Source: Methylobacterium radiotolerans JCM 2831 (lineage in GTDB: Bacteria; Pseudomonadota; Alphaproteobacteria; Rhizobiales; Beijerinckiaceae). Taken from it: DNA of 64,000 bases. The notes under the pieces are model-generated. The model was given only the letters and a program-made list of their open reading frames with translations, did no database searches and was not told the DNA's origin. The stretch lies in assembly GCF_000019725.1 (NCBI RefSeq), contig NC_010505.1:3953001-4017000 (forward strand). Direction: 5' to 3'. Numbering within the stretch: the first letter of the stretch is position 1; every line of letters begins with the position of its first letter. Below are positions 7,475-17,042 of this stretch, piece after piece. The position numbers and the translations under genes were made by a program.

Positions 7475-10086
7475 GCGGTGATCGTGAAGCAGGCGCCGGG
7501 ATTGTTGGCGACGGTGAGCTTGGCGTTGATCTGGTCGAGCATCGCCCGGATCAGTTTCATGCCGAGGCCCGAGCCCTTGCTCCGCGCCTTGGCGTCGGCC
7601 CAGTCGTCGGGCAGGCCGGCCCCGTCGTCGCAGACGCGCAGCTGGACCTCGCCGGGGCCGGAGGCCGAGACGCTGACCTCGACACGGCCGCCGCCGGCCG
7701 GGTTCGCCGCGTACTTGAAGGCGTTGGTGACGAGTTCCGTGGCGATCAGCGAGAGCGCCACCGCCTTGCGGTAGGGCACCATCAGGCCGGGCTCCGCCGA
7801 CATGTCGACCGCGTGCCCGTCGCCGGCCAGCCCCGCGAGGTCGTTGCACAGGCTCTCGATGGTCTGGCCGAGATCGACCTCGTCGAACCGATCCGCCTGG
7901 TACAGGCTGTCGTGCACCCGCGCGACGCTCATCACCCGCGCGGAGGTGTCGGCGAAGGCCTGCCGGGCCTCGCCGTCGGCGATCTGGCGCCGCTGCATCT
8001 GCAGGAAGGCCGAGACGATCTGCAGGGAGTTCTTGACCCGGTGGTCGATCTCCCGCGTGAGGAGATCCTTCTGCTCGAGCAGGCGCTCCTTCTCGGCGAG
8101 CAGGCCGGTGAGTTCGTCGATCTTGCGCCGCTGGCGCAACACGACGCCCTCGACCGCCTCGGCCAGGGAGCCGGCGAGCTGGACCTGCCATTCCGCGAAG
8201 GGCGCGGCGAAGCCGGTGCGCTCCTCGACCCAGCGCTCGAACGAGCGGCGGGGCAGCACCGCCACGGGACCGCTTCCGGCGAGGACGGGCTTGCGCGGGT
8301 CGCCGCCCCACGTGACCGTGCTGGGCACCTCAGGCCGGAACCACACCAGCAGGTTCTCGCGCGAGTCGTCCACGAAGGCCGAGAGCAGGCCGCTGGCGAT
8401 CTCGCGATGCGGGCCGGTCTCCGGATAGTCGGCGCTGAAGCTGTCGCTGCTGTAGACGACCTCGCCCTCCGGCACGCGCGCCCGCAGCCAGCCCGCGATC
8501 GCCGCCACCATCTCGGCCGGCGGCGTCCGTCCGATCAGCGTGACCCGCTCGCCGGAGACGATGCCGGCGCCGGTGGCGCTGAACAGGTCGAGCAGCGTCG
8601 TCGTCCCGGCGGTCAGGGCGGCGACGAAGTCGTCGGATCGGGTCAGGCCGCGCACGAGGCGTCCCTCGACGTCGAGATGCGCCTGCCGCTCGGCCCAGAG
8701 CCGGCGCGACTCGATTTCCTCCACCCGCATGGCGAAGGCGTCGGTGAGCACCGTGGCGGCCGCGCGCGTCTCCGGCGTGACGTAGTGCGGGCGGCGATGG
8801 TGACCGATCATCAGGCCCCAGAGCCGTCCCTCGACCATGATCGAGATCGACATCGAGCCGTTCACGCCGAGGTTGCGCTGGTACTCCAGGTGGATCGGCG
8901 AGAGCGTGCGGTGCTGGGCGAAGGTCAGGTCGATCGGGCCGTTTCCGGCCCCGGGCGCCGCGACCAGCCCGACCGGGACGCTGTCGCGGTCGATGACGAA
9001 GCGGCTCTTGGCCTTGGTGTAGAGGGCCCGGGCCTGGGCGGGAATGTCGGAGGCGGGAAAGCGCAGGCCCAGCAGGCTGCGTGACCAGCCGGGCACCTTG
9101 TCCTCCGCCACGGCCTCGCCGTTCCAGTCCACGTCGAAGCGGTAGACCAGCACCGCCTCGAACCCGGTGAGGGCGCGGATCTCGAGGGCCGCGATCCGGG
9201 CGGCCTCCGCTAGGGTTCCGGCCTCGCGCAGGCGCCCCACGGCGAGTTCGGTGTCGACTTGGCTCGCCGTGGCGAAATCGTCGGCCGAATCCGGCTCCAG
9301 CTCGAGCTCGACGATGACGCGGCCGGCATGGGCGTGGGCGACGGCGTGGTAGGCGGCGCCGCGGTCCGGGATGGTCAGGGTCCGGCGCATGGAGGCGCCG
9401 TCGTCGAGGGTCCCGCTCGCGAGCCGGGCGCGGATCGCCGCGACGAACTCCGCCGGCAGCACGTCCGCCAGGGGCCGGCCCGCCAGTGGCGGCTCGATCG
9501 GGTCGATGATCTCGCCGACATTGGCCGAGTAGGCCGCGACCAGGAGAGTTCCGGCATCGGCCGCGAGCATCACGGCGTTGGGCTGGATCGAGCCCGGAAT
9601 GTGGATCGGCTCGCGCTCGCAGATGCTGGCATCCACGGGCTCGGCGCGCACCCGCTGGCCGATCGCCGCCAGGACCGCCTCGCGCGACAGGTCGGCCCCG
9701 AGGCTCTCGACGGGATCGATGGTCAGCCACGTCACGGGGCGCAGGCCGCCGATCTGGCCGTGACGCATGTGGATCCGGGCCCGGAGCGGCTGCGGCAGCC
9801 GGCCGAAGACGTAGTCGAAGGTCTCGTCGAGGGCACCGCGGCGCGCGCCCGCCAGGAACCGGCCGCGGAAGCTCGGCACGTTCGTGCCGGGCATCACGTC
9901 GCGGAAATAGTCGCGCCCGAGGACGGCCTCGCGCGACAGCCCGGAGATCGCGCTCGCGCCCTCGCTGAAGGCCACGACGGTGCCGGCCGGGTCGAGGCCG
10001 ATCACCCCCTGGTCCAGGCGGTCGAGCGCCTCCGGCGCGATGGCGTCGAGATCGACGTCCGTATCGGGGATCTGACTGGGCGGCAT
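7471..10086 (-). CDS. PYP-like/bacteriophytochrome sensor histidine kinase
   Basis: An 871-residue soluble photoreceptor kinase. Residues about 15-125 resemble photoactive yellow protein (SGLSREAVLGRDYFRDVMPG). The PYP chromophore cysteine is Gly67, and the counterparts of PYP Tyr42, Glu46, Thr50 and Arg52 are Phe40, Ala44, Ser48 and Leu50. Next is a phytochrome core: biliverdin-type Cys156 in ICEREPIHIPGSIQP, then GAF with PASDIP (344-349), conserved His399 in SPIHLEYQRN, and IGHHRRP. The PHY tongue PRRSF is at 612-616. The kinase is HisKA_2-type with phosphoacceptor His682 in EIDHRVKN; the ATPase domain has TELVTNAFKY and GSGLGMKL. The architecture is like Ppr of Rhodospirillum centenum. 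No response regulator is adjacent. Confidence 0.92.
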   Translation of the reverse strand: MPPSQIPDTDVDLDAIAPEALDRLDQGVIGLDPAGTVVAFSEGASAISGLSREAVLGRDYFRDVMPGTNVPSFRGRFLAGARRGALDETFDYVFGRLPQPLRARIHMRHGQIGGLRPVTWLTIDPVESLGADLSREAVLAAIGQRVRAEPVDASICEREPIHIPGSIQPNAVMLAADAGTLLVAAYSANVGEIIDPIEPPLAGRPLADVLPAEFVAAIRARLASGTLDDGASMRRTLTIPDRGAAYHAVAHAHAGRVIVELELEPDSADDFATASQVDTELAVGRLREAGTLAEAARIAALEIRALTGFEAVLVYRFDVDWNGEAVAEDKVPGWSRSLLGLRFPASDIPAQARALYTKAKSRFVIDRDSVPVGLVAAPGAGNGPIDLTFAQHRTLSPIHLEYQRNLGVNGSMSISIMVEGRLWGLMIGHHRRPHYVTPETRAAATVLTDAFAMRVEEIESRRLWAERQAHLDVEGRLVRGLTRSDDFVAALTAGTTTLLDLFSATGAGIVSGERVTLIGRTPPAEMVAAIAGWLRARVPEGEVVYSSDSFSADYPETGPHREIASGLLSAFVDDSRENLLVWFRPEVPSTVTWGGDPRKPVLAGSGPVAVLPRRSFERWVEERTGFAAPFAEWQVQLAGSLAEAVEGVVLRQRRKIDELTGLLAEKERLLEQKDLLTREIDHRVKNSLQIVSAFLQMQRRQIADGEARQAFADTSARVMSVARVHDSLYQADRFDEVDLGQTIESLCNDLAGLAGDGHAVDMSAEPGLMVPYRKAVALSLIATELVTNAFKYAANPAGGGRVEVSVSASGPGEVQLRVCDDGAGLPDDWADAKARSKGSGLGMKLIRAMLDQINAKLTVANNPGACFTITA

Positions 10087-10120
10087 CAGGAACGAAACCG
10101 GCGTATTCAGCGGGGTATGG

Positions 10121-10135
10121 CGACCGAAATGGTCG
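10121..10135. promoter_or_regulatory. Perfect 5-bp inverted repeat upstream of the phytochrome gene
   Basis: CGACC-GAAAT-GGTCG lies 35-49 bp before the ATG of the phytochrome kinase, in a locally A+T-richer 84-bp gap. It could be an operator or a leader hairpin. No regulator is known, so the assignment is tentative. Confidence 0.3.
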
Positions 10136-10170
10136 AGCGCAATGCTTGTGATATCGGCAAGATCAACGCC

Positions 10171-11562
10171 TCAGCTTCTCTGTATCATCTTAGACATAAT
10201 ACTAGTAAGCCCTTCTTCAACCGTAGGATGATATACCGGCCGGCCATGCACGGCCTGGGCCGTTTTCTCGTCGGCGACGGCGAAGGTGAGCAGGTGCGCA
10301 AGGTGTTCCACCGCCGGCCCGAGCATCTCGCCGCCGAGCAGTCGCCCGGACCGATCGGCCCAGATCCGCATGCCGCCGCGGTTCACCCCCTCCACGCGGG
10401 CGCGCCCCTGATCCGAGAAATCCAGGGCGCCGACAATCCGTCGATCGTCCTCCGGGTCGTAGGGCGCGCCGATCACCGCCGCCTGGGGATGGGTGAAGAC
10501 CATCGCGAGGCGCGTCCACGGCTCCGGGGTCGCGACCGGGCGGCCCGCCGCGAGGGCTGCCGCGTTGGCACCCGCGATCCCACCCTGGCGGCTCGCCTCG
10601 TGCAGCACCGGCCTCCAGCCGTCGACGTCGCCCGCGATCAGGATCGGTGCCCCCGCGCAGACGAGGCTGCGCCGGTCGAAAGCCGGCAGGCCCTCGGGCT
10701 CGAGGCATAGACCGGTCGCCTCGAGCCGGAGGGCCTCCAGATTGGGAGAACGGCCGGCGGCGGCCAGCACCCGCGCCGCCCGCGTGGTCCGCTCGCGGCC
10801 GGCGCGGTCGGTCCAGTGGAGACACACGCCGTCGCCTTCCGGAACGGCCTTCCGAAGCTCGGCGCCGAGGTGGAGATCCAGCTCCGCGCCGAAGATCGCG
10901 GCGGCCTGCCCGGCGAGGTCGGGCTCCGTCAGGCCGGCGACGGTGTCGCCCGCGTCGATCACCGTGACGGCGACGCCGAGCCGCGCCATCGCCTGCGCGA
11001 TCTCGATTCCGACGGCTCCGGCACCGAGGACCGCCAGCGAAGCCGGGAGGTCGGGGATCTCGAAGAGGGTGTCGGTGGTGAGGACGAACGCGCCGAGGCC
11101 GCGCAGAGGCCCGGGGACGATCGGGCTCGATCCCGTGGCGATGACCGCCGCCCGGAAGCGGATCCGGGTCGCGTCGTCGACCAGGAGGGTACGGTCGTCC
11201 TCGAACCGGGCCGTGCCGTCGAGGCGCTCGCCCTCGGGGAGATCGTCGAGGCCGTCGAGGACACTGCCGACGAACCGGTCGCGCTCCGCGCGGAGGCGCC
11301 GCAGCACGGCGGGCCCGTCCACCGCGACCTCCGGAACCCGGATGCCGAACAGGTCCGCGGTGCGCGCCGCGTGGGCGGCAGCGCCCGCGGCGATCAGGAG
11401 CTTCGAGGGCATGCAGCCGACCCGCGCGCAGGTCGTCCCGCCGGGTCCGCGCTCGATCAGCACCGAACGCGCCCCAGCCGCCGTCGCGGCGCGATGGGCC
11501 GCGATGCCGGCGGTCCCGGCACCAATCACCGCCACGTCGTAGTCGAGCTCGCGCATCAGCAT
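10171..11562 (-). CDS. FAD-dependent pyridine nucleotide-disulfide oxidoreductase (dihydrolipoyl dehydrogenase-like)
   Basis: A 463-residue flavoprotein. It has the N-terminal FAD motif VIGAGTAG (residues 13-19), the redox disulfide TTCARVGC (Cys45 and Cys50), an NAD(P)H motif VLGAGAVGIE, and a C-terminal dimer-interface histidine in VYHPTVEEG (His445) that completes the active site in this family. It can therefore reduce a disulfide or quinone with NAD(P)H. The substrate is uncertain: no lipoyl dehydrogenase complex genes are adjacent. It is upstream of the phytochrome gene on the same strand with an 84-bp gap. ATG 11556 is an equally possible start. Confidence 0.85.
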   Translation of the reverse strand: MLMRELDYDVAVIGAGTAGIAAHRAATAAGARSVLIERGPGGTTCARVGCMPSKLLIAAGAAAHAARTADLFGIRVPEVAVDGPAVLRRLRAERDRFVGSVLDGLDDLPEGERLDGTARFEDDRTLLVDDATRIRFRAAVIATGSSPIVPGPLRGLGAFVLTTDTLFEIPDLPASLAVLGAGAVGIEIAQAMARLGVAVTVIDAGDTVAGLTEPDLAGQAAAIFGAELDLHLGAELRKAVPEGDGVCLHWTDRAGRERTTRAARVLAAAGRSPNLEALRLEATGLCLEPEGLPAFDRRSLVCAGAPILIAGDVDGWRPVLHEASRQGGIAGANAAALAAGRPVATPEPWTRLAMVFTHPQAAVIGAPYDPEDDRRIVGALDFSDQGRARVEGVNRGGMRIWADRSGRLLGGEMLGPAVEHLAHLLTFAVADEKTAQAVHGRPVYHPTVEEGLTSIMSKMIQRS

Positions 11563-11690
11563 CCCGGACCGTCCGCCGGGGCCAAAGCGTCACGGCTCAG
11601 GTTCGTTCCGCCTGCGCGCTCACGTCTCAGCCCGACCTGCACCTGCCGGAGCCCCGCGCCCGCCCGCCCGGGCGGCGCGGAGCCGGGATG

Positions 11691-12719
11691 TCAGGCGCTG
11701 CGGCCGGGGGCCGTCCCGCCGAGGTGGAAGACCCGGTGCGGGATCAGCTCGCCGCGCTCCACGTCGCCCACGGCGACCAGGATGCCGGCGCAGGTCGCGA
11801 AGGCCTTGCCCTCGACGGGGGCGTCGCGGCCCCGCAGGATGACCGGCTGCCCCCGCATCAGGCGCAGGCCCAGATCGCGCGACACCGCGACCTCAGGGAT
11901 GGAGTCGAGGGCCGTCTCCACGGGGCGCAGGTAGGCGAGGGCGGCCTCGGGGCTGCCGTCGGTCAGGGCCGAGACCGCGCAGGCCTCGGCCTCCGAGAAG
12001 GGCCCGACGCGGGTCCGGCGCAGGGCGGCCACGTGGCCGTAGCAGCCGAGCATCCGCCCGAGGTCGCGGGCCAGCGCCCGCACGTAGGTGCCCTTGCCGC
12101 ACTCGGCCTCGATCACCGTGCGCTCGCCGTCGTGCTCGACCACCGCGAGCCGGTCGATCTGCACTGGCCGGGCGACCAGCTCCACGGTCTCGCCTTCGCG
12201 GGCGAGGTCGTAGGCACGCTCGCCCTGGATCTTGATGGCGGAGTAGCGCGGCGGGACCTGCTCGATCGCCCCCACGAAGGTCGGCAGCGCCGCCTCGACC
12301 GCCGCCCGGTCCGGGCGGGCATCGCTCGTCGCGACGGGGCGCCCCTCGGCATCGTCGGTGTCGGTCTCGATGCCCCACTGGACGGTGAACCGGTAGGCCT
12401 TGCGGCCGTCCATCACGAACGGGACGGTCTTGGTCGCCTCGCCGAGGGCGATCGGCAGGATGCCGGAGGCCAGCGGGTCGAGGGTGCCGGCATGGCCGGC
12501 CTTCTTGGCGTTGAAGGCGCGCTTCACCACCGCGACCGCGTGCGTCGAAGTCATGCCGACATGCTTGTCGAGGATCACCCAGCCCGAGACGTCCCGGCGC
12601 TTCGGCCGGTCGGGACGCGGCCCGCGCTGAGGACGGCGCCCCTCCGGCCCGCGGCGCTCAGCGCTCGGCAGGGGAGCCTGGCGCTCGGCCGGCGGCAAAT
12701 CTTCCATGGAAACCGTCAT
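11691..12719 (-). CDS. truB: tRNA pseudouridine-55 synthase
   Basis: A 342-residue TruB that makes the universal pseudouridine in the T-loop of tRNAs. The catalytic Asp81 sits in [12 protein letters not shown]. An alphaproteobacterial N-terminal basic extension (residues 1-42, arginine/proline-rich) precedes the domain. It is the last gene of the rimP-nusA-ylxR-infB-rbfA-truB cluster, 54 bp after rbfA. The rpsO gene, which often follows truB, is not next to it here. Confidence 0.96.
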   Translation of the reverse strand: MTVSMEDLPPAERQAPLPSAERRGPEGRRPQRGPRPDRPKRRDVSGWVILDKHVGMTSTHAVAVVKRAFNAKKAGHAGTLDPLASGILPIALGEATKTVPFVMDGRKAYRFTVQWGIETDTDDAEGRPVATSDARPDRAAVEAALPTFVGAIEQVPPRYSAIKIQGERAYDLAREGETVELVARPVQIDRLAVVEHDGERTVIEAECGKGTYVRALARDLGRMLGCYGHVAALRRTRVGPFSEAEACAVSALTDGSPEAALAYLRPVETALDSIPEVAVSRDLGLRLMRGQPVILRGRDAPVEGKAFATCAGILVAVGDVERGELIPHRVFHLGGTAPGRSA

Positions 12720-12773
12720 GTCCGCGTGTCCCCCGGGGTCGATGCCCCGTCCCTTTCTGCTTGGTATCGGGAC

Positions 12774-13202
12774 TCAATGCCCCGTCCCGGTCTCCGGTTC
12801 GTCGTCCTCGGGCGCGGAGTCGAGGTCGCGCTGGACCCGCTCGTCCCGCAGCAGCCTGTCGATGCGCGCCGCCTCGTCGAAGGTCTCGTCCCGCCGGAAC
12901 CGCAGCTCCGGCGCGAATTTCAGGTTCACCCGTCGGGCCACCGCCTGGCGCAGCACCTTCCGGTGGCGCTCCAGAGCGGCGATCACAGGCGCCTCGTCGA
13001 GGCCGCCGAGCGGCATCACGTAGGCGGTGGCGAGCTTCAGGTCCGGCGACATCCGCACCTCCGGCACGGTCACGACATGCGTGCCGAGCACCGGATCCTG
13101 GATGTCGCCCCGCTGGAGCACCTCGGCGAGCGCGTGCCGCACGAGTTCGGCCACGCGCTGCTGGCGCTGCGAGGGGCCGGTGGAGGTCGGTTTCTGAGCC
13201 AT
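12774..13202 (-). CDS. rbfA: Ribosome-binding factor A
   Basis: A 142-residue late 30S-assembly factor with a KH-like fold ([17 protein letters not shown], then [14 protein letters not shown] and [21 protein letters not shown]). It has an acidic C-terminal tail. It follows infB after 103 bp, but an intrinsic terminator lies in that gap (13245-13280), so it may have its own supply of transcripts as well as read-through from infB. Confidence 0.96.
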   Translation of the reverse strand: MAQKPTSTGPSQRQQRVAELVRHALAEVLQRGDIQDPVLGTHVVTVPEVRMSPDLKLATAYVMPLGGLDEAPVIAALERHRKVLRQAVARRVNLKFAPELRFRRDETFDEAARIDRLLRDERVQRDLDSAPEDDEPETGTGH

Positions 13203-13244
13203 TCTGTCTCGGGCCGGCCCGCCGGAGCGGTCGGCGCACGTCCT

Positions 13245-13280
13245 GAAAAAGAAAAGACGGCCGCGGCAGGTGCCGCGGCC
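13245..13280 (-). terminator. Intrinsic terminator between infB and rbfA
   Basis: On the minus strand a perfect 9-bp stem (GGCCGCGGC, 4-nt loop, GCCGCGGCC) is followed directly by GTCTTTTCTTTTT. It lies just after the infB stop inside the operon, where it should lower expression of rbfA and truB relative to infB. Confidence 0.75.
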
Positions 13281-13305
13281 GCCCTGTCCGGATGAGTCCG
13301 GAGCG

Positions 13306-16221
13306 TCAGAGGGTGCGGCGGATCTCCTCGACCCGGTAGCACTCGATCACGTCGCCCGCGCGCATGTTCTCGAAGTTCTCGAAGGCCATGCCGCACTCCT
13401 GGCCGGAGGTGACTTCCTTCGCGTCGTCCTTGAACCGCTTGAGCGTCTTGAGCTTGCCCTCGTGGATCACGACGCTGTCGCGGATCAGGCGGACATGGGC
13501 GCCCCGCTCCACGATGCCGTCGGTGACGCGGCAACCCGCGACCTTGCCGACCTTCGAGACCTCGAAGACCTCCTGGATCGTGGCCTCGCCCAGACGCTCC
13601 TCGCGCAGCGTCGGCGGCAGCATCCCCGACAGCGTGGCTTTGATGTCGTCCACGAGGTCGTAGATGATGTTGTAGTACCGGATCTCGATGCCGGCCCGCT
13701 CGGCGGCCTCGCGGGCCTCCTTGTGGGCGCGCACGTTGAAGCCGATGACGACCGCCTTCGAGGCCTGCGCCAGGGTGATGTCCGACTCGGTGATGCCGCC
13801 GACACCCGCCAGAAGGATGCGGGCCGCGACCTCGTCGTTGCCGAGCTTCTCCAGCGCGCCCGAGATCGCCTCGACCGAGCCCTGCACGTCGCCCTTGATG
13901 ACGACCGGCAGCTCCTTGCGGCCGGCACCTTCCTTGAGGTCGCGCATCATGTCGACCAGCGAGCGGTTGGCACCGCCGGTCCGCGCGTTCTGGCGCTCGC
14001 GCTTCTGACGGGCGCGGTACTCGGTGACCTCGCGGGCGCGGGCCTCGCTCGGCACCACGATCACGCGGTCGCCGGCGTCCGGCGTGCCGTTGAAGCCCAG
14101 CACCTCGACCGGAACCGAAGGGCCGGCGTACTGCACGTTCTCGCCCAGATCGTCGATCAGGGCGCGCACGCGGCCCCACTCGGCGCCCGCCACGACGATG
14201 TCGCCGGTGAACAGGGTGCCGCGCTGGACCAGGACCGTAGCCACAGGGCCGCGGCCGCGGTCGAGCTGGGCCTCGATGACCGTGCCCTCGCCGTCGCGCT
14301 TCTCGTTCGCGCGCAGATTCATGATCTCGGCCTGGATCTGGATACCCTCCAGAAGCTGCGGCAGGCCGGCGCCGGTCTTGGCCGAGACCTCGAACTCGAG
14401 GGTCTCACCGCCCATCGACTCGACCTGGATGTCGTGCTGCAGCAGCTCCGTGCGGACCCGCTCCGGCTTGGCATCCGGCTTGTCGATCTTGTTGACCGCG
14501 ATGATCATCGGGACACCCGCCGCCTTGGCATGCTGGATGGCCTCAATGGTCTGGGGCATCACGCCGTCATCGGCCGCGACCACGATCACCACGATGTCGG
14601 TGACCTTGGCGCCGCGGGCGCGCATCGACGTGAACGCCGCGTGGCCGGGCGTGTCGATGAAGGTGATCATGTCGCCGGACGGCGACGCGACCTGATAGGC
14701 GCCGATGTGCTGGGTGATGCCGCCGGCCTCGCCTTCGACCACGTTCGCCTTGCGGATCGCGTCGAGCAGCGACGTCTTGCCGTGGTCGACGTGGCCCATG
14801 ATGGTGACCACCGGCGGACGGGGATCGAGATCCTCCTCCAGATCCGGCTCGTCGGAGGACAGGCCCTCCTCGACGTCGGACTCGGCGACGCGGCGCACCG
14901 TGTGGCCGAGCTCCTCGGCGATGAGCTGGGCGGTGTCCGAGTCGATCACGTCGGTGATCTTGTGGATCTGGCCCTGCTTCATCAGCAGACGGATCACGTC
15001 CACGGCCCGCTCCGACATGCGGTTGGCGAGCTCCTGGATGGTGATCGTCTCGGGGATCGTCACCTCACGGGACAGCTTCTCCTTCTGCTCCACGTGGCCG
15101 CGGCCGCTCATCCGCTGCTGGCGGCGGCGGAACGAGGCGACGGAGCGCGTGCGCTCTTCCTCGCCCGAGGTCGCGTTGGCGATGGTCAGGCGGCCGCGGT
15201 TCCGGTCGCCGCCCGGAGATTTCGGGGTCTTCGGCGGCGCGATGATCTTGAGCGGCATGCCGGGACGGCGGATCACCCGCTTGGTCTCGGACTCGTCCTC
15301 GTTGGTCTGGGCGCCGCGACCGGCGGGGCGCGCCGCGGTCGCCGCGCCGGCGGGACGCGCGGCGGTCGCCGGCGTCGCGCTCTTCTCGGGCTCGGGCGCC
15401 GGGGCCGGACGGGCCATGAAGTTGAGGTCGCGCGGCTTGCGCGAATCGGCCGTGATGGTCTTGCGCGGCTCGCCCGTGGAGGGGCGCGGCGTCAGCGGCG
15501 GGCGCGGCGCGGCCGGAGCCGCGGCGGGCGCCGCCGGACGCGCGGCGGCCGGACGGGCCGCCTCGGGTTGGCGGGCCGGCGCGGCCGCAGGGCGCGCGGG
15601 CGCCGCGGCGGGACGGGCGGCGGCCGGCTGGGCCGGCGCCTCGGGTTGGCGGGCCGGCGTCGCGACAGGTGCAGCGGCAGCGGGTGCGGGCGCAGCGGCC
15701 TGCGCCTCGGCGGCCTTGGCGGCCTCAGCCGCCGCGGCGGCGGCGGCCGCAGCCGCGGCTTTGCGCTCCTCGTCCTCGCGACGGCGGGCCTCGGCGGCCT
15801 CGCGCTCGCGGCGGGCCTGCTCTTCGGCCTCGCGGCGGCGCGCCTCGGCTTCCGCCTCGGCCTTCCGACGGGCCTCGGCCTCGCGGCGCTGGGCGTCGGC
15901 GAGGGCGGCGGCGCGGGCCGCACTCTCCTGCTCGCTCAGGGTGCGCAGGACGACCCCCGAGGCGGCGCGCTGCGCCGGACGCGGAGCCGGTGCCGTCGGC
16001 GCGGGGGCCGCCGGGCGCGGTGCGGGCGCAGGCTCACGGGCGGGGGCGGCCGGTGCCGCACCGATGACGCGGCGCTTCACCGTCTCGACCACGACCTGCT
16101 TGGAGCGGCCATGGGAGAAGCTCTGACGCACGGTGCCCGCCTCGATCGGCCGCTTGAGGGAGAGCGGCTTCGGGGAAGTCCGATTCAGAGTCTTGTCGCC
16201 CGGGTTGTTCGTATCGCTCAT
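13306..16221 (-). CDS. infB: Translation initiation factor IF-2
   Basis: A 971-residue GTPase that brings fMet-tRNA to the 30S subunit. The N-terminal half (about 60-330) is a long alanine/proline/arginine-rich region with a charged helical [22 protein letters not shown] stretch. An IF2 N-terminal subdomain follows ([20 protein letters not shown]). The G domain begins at GHVDHGKTS (about 476-483), with DTPGHAAF and NKID, and then domains II-IV. It is the fourth gene of the rimP operon. The long low-complexity N-terminus is usual for alphaproteobacterial IF-2. Confidence 0.97.
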   Translation of the reverse strand: MSDTNNPGDKTLNRTSPKPLSLKRPIEAGTVRQSFSHGRSKQVVVETVKRRVIGAAPAAPAREPAPAPRPAAPAPTAPAPRPAQRAASGVVLRTLSEQESAARAAALADAQRREAEARRKAEAEAEARRREAEEQARREREAAEARRREDEERKAAAAAAAAAAAEAAKAAEAQAAAPAPAAAAPVATPARQPEAPAQPAAARPAAAPARPAAAPARQPEAARPAAARPAAPAAAPAAPRPPLTPRPSTGEPRKTITADSRKPRDLNFMARPAPAPEPEKSATPATAARPAGAATAARPAGRGAQTNEDESETKRVIRRPGMPLKIIAPPKTPKSPGGDRNRGRLTIANATSGEEERTRSVASFRRRQQRMSGRGHVEQKEKLSREVTIPETITIQELANRMSERAVDVIRLLMKQGQIHKITDVIDSDTAQLIAEELGHTVRRVAESDVEEGLSSDEPDLEEDLDPRPPVVTIMGHVDHGKTSLLDAIRKANVVEGEAGGITQHIGAYQVASPSGDMITFIDTPGHAAFTSMRARGAKVTDIVVIVVAADDGVMPQTIEAIQHAKAAGVPMIIAVNKIDKPDAKPERVRTELLQHDIQVESMGGETLEFEVSAKTGAGLPQLLEGIQIQAEIMNLRANEKRDGEGTVIEAQLDRGRGPVATVLVQRGTLFTGDIVVAGAEWGRVRALIDDLGENVQYAGPSVPVEVLGFNGTPDAGDRVIVVPSEARAREVTEYRARQKRERQNARTGGANRSLVDMMRDLKEGAGRKELPVVIKGDVQGSVEAISGALEKLGNDEVAARILLAGVGGITESDITLAQASKAVVIGFNVRAHKEAREAAERAGIEIRYYNIIYDLVDDIKATLSGMLPPTLREERLGEATIQEVFEVSKVGKVAGCRVTDGIVERGAHVRLIRDSVVIHEGKLKTLKRFKDDAKEVTSGQECGMAFENFENMRAGDVIECYRVEEIRRTL

Positions 16222-16297
16222 TCAGCCTGAACCCTGAGGGTTTCCATCGTCCCGTGAACCGACACCCGGTGGCGCCGGTCAAAATAGTCCTGCGTCG

Positions 16298-17020
16298 TCA
16301 ACGTGAGGCTTCGTCGATCCCGCCGATTCGGGCTGGATCGGGCTCCCCGGTCGCCGCGGCGGCGCCCTCGAAGGAGCGTAGCCGACGCCAACGCGACAGG
16401 CAGCCGGCGGCTCCGGCTCCTGCGACGAGCGCAGCGTGTATCACATGATCCCGACCTAAGGCCATGTCCAATTCGTCCTCGGACAGGTCATCGATGATCG
16501 GGATCCTTGACATGGCGTCACCGTGGCGCCTGTGCAAGGCCGACGCGATCTTCCGCCGGCCGTCCGGACTCGCCTCGGCGGCGTGAATCACCGCGATGGC
16601 GCCGGGCTGGCCGCCGATCGCCGCCTCGACCTTCGAGAAGCCCGCGACCACGCAGCCCGCCTTGTTGGCCATGGCGATGGCCTGCCGCAGGTCCTCCCGG
16701 AGTCCCGCGACGATCCGGTCCGGCAGGTCGGGTGCGGCCGGTGTCGGCCCCTTGAACGCCCGCGCGAACAGGTTCTTGCGCACCGCGGTGGCGACCGCCT
16801 CGCGGCGGGCGCTGACCCAGGCGCCGCGGCCCGGCAGCTTGGCACGCAGGTCGGGCACGACGCTGCCGTCCGGCCCGCGCACGAACCGGATCATCGCGTC
16901 CGGCGCCTGCGCGACGCGCGTGACGATGCAGGTCCGCTCGGGCAAGCGGCGGCCGGGGCCGGCATCGAGCCCCCCGGCCTCCAGCCCGTCCTCGGGCGGG
17001 GTCGTGTCGACCGCGACCAT
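16298..17020 (-). CDS. YlxR-type RNA-binding protein fused to an L7Ae-like domain
   Basis: A 240-residue protein. The first part is the YlxR (DUF448) domain (RTCIVTRVAQ, then LPGRGAWVSARREAV), a small nucleic-acid-binding fold. It is joined to an L7Ae/L30e-like region (about residues 110-190, AMANKAGCVVAGFSKVEAAI). The fused form is typical in alphaproteobacteria. ATG 17020 was chosen because GGCGGAGG stands a few bases upstream; the 25 residues above it are arginine/proline-rich and unlike coding sequence. It sits 22 bp after nusA and 76 bp before infB in the same operon. Confidence 0.9.
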   Translation of the reverse strand: MVAVDTTPPEDGLEAGGLDAGPGRRLPERTCIVTRVAQAPDAMIRFVRGPDGSVVPDLRAKLPGRGAWVSARREAVATAVRKNLFARAFKGPTPAAPDLPDRIVAGLREDLRQAIAMANKAGCVVAGFSKVEAAIGGQPGAIAVIHAAEASPDGRRKIASALHRRHGDAMSRIPIIDDLSEDELDMALGRDHVIHAALVAGAGAAGCLSRWRRLRSFEGAAAATGEPDPARIGGIDEASR

Positions 17021-17042
17021 CGCGCCTCCGCCGGCTCTCGGC

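Noticed and set aside
11575..11690. G+C palindrome near 11655-11680 as a terminator for truB
   Set aside because: The repeat is a run of CCCG/CGGG with no fixed stem, no U-tract, and it lies beyond the truB stop; any stem is as likely by composition.
13270..16230. A 986-codon open frame on the plus strand opposite infB
   Set aside because: It mirrors infB codon for codon; at 70% G+C the antisense frame stays open. Its product is a low-complexity Arg/Gly/Asp/Leu mix with no domain, while infB is unmistakable.
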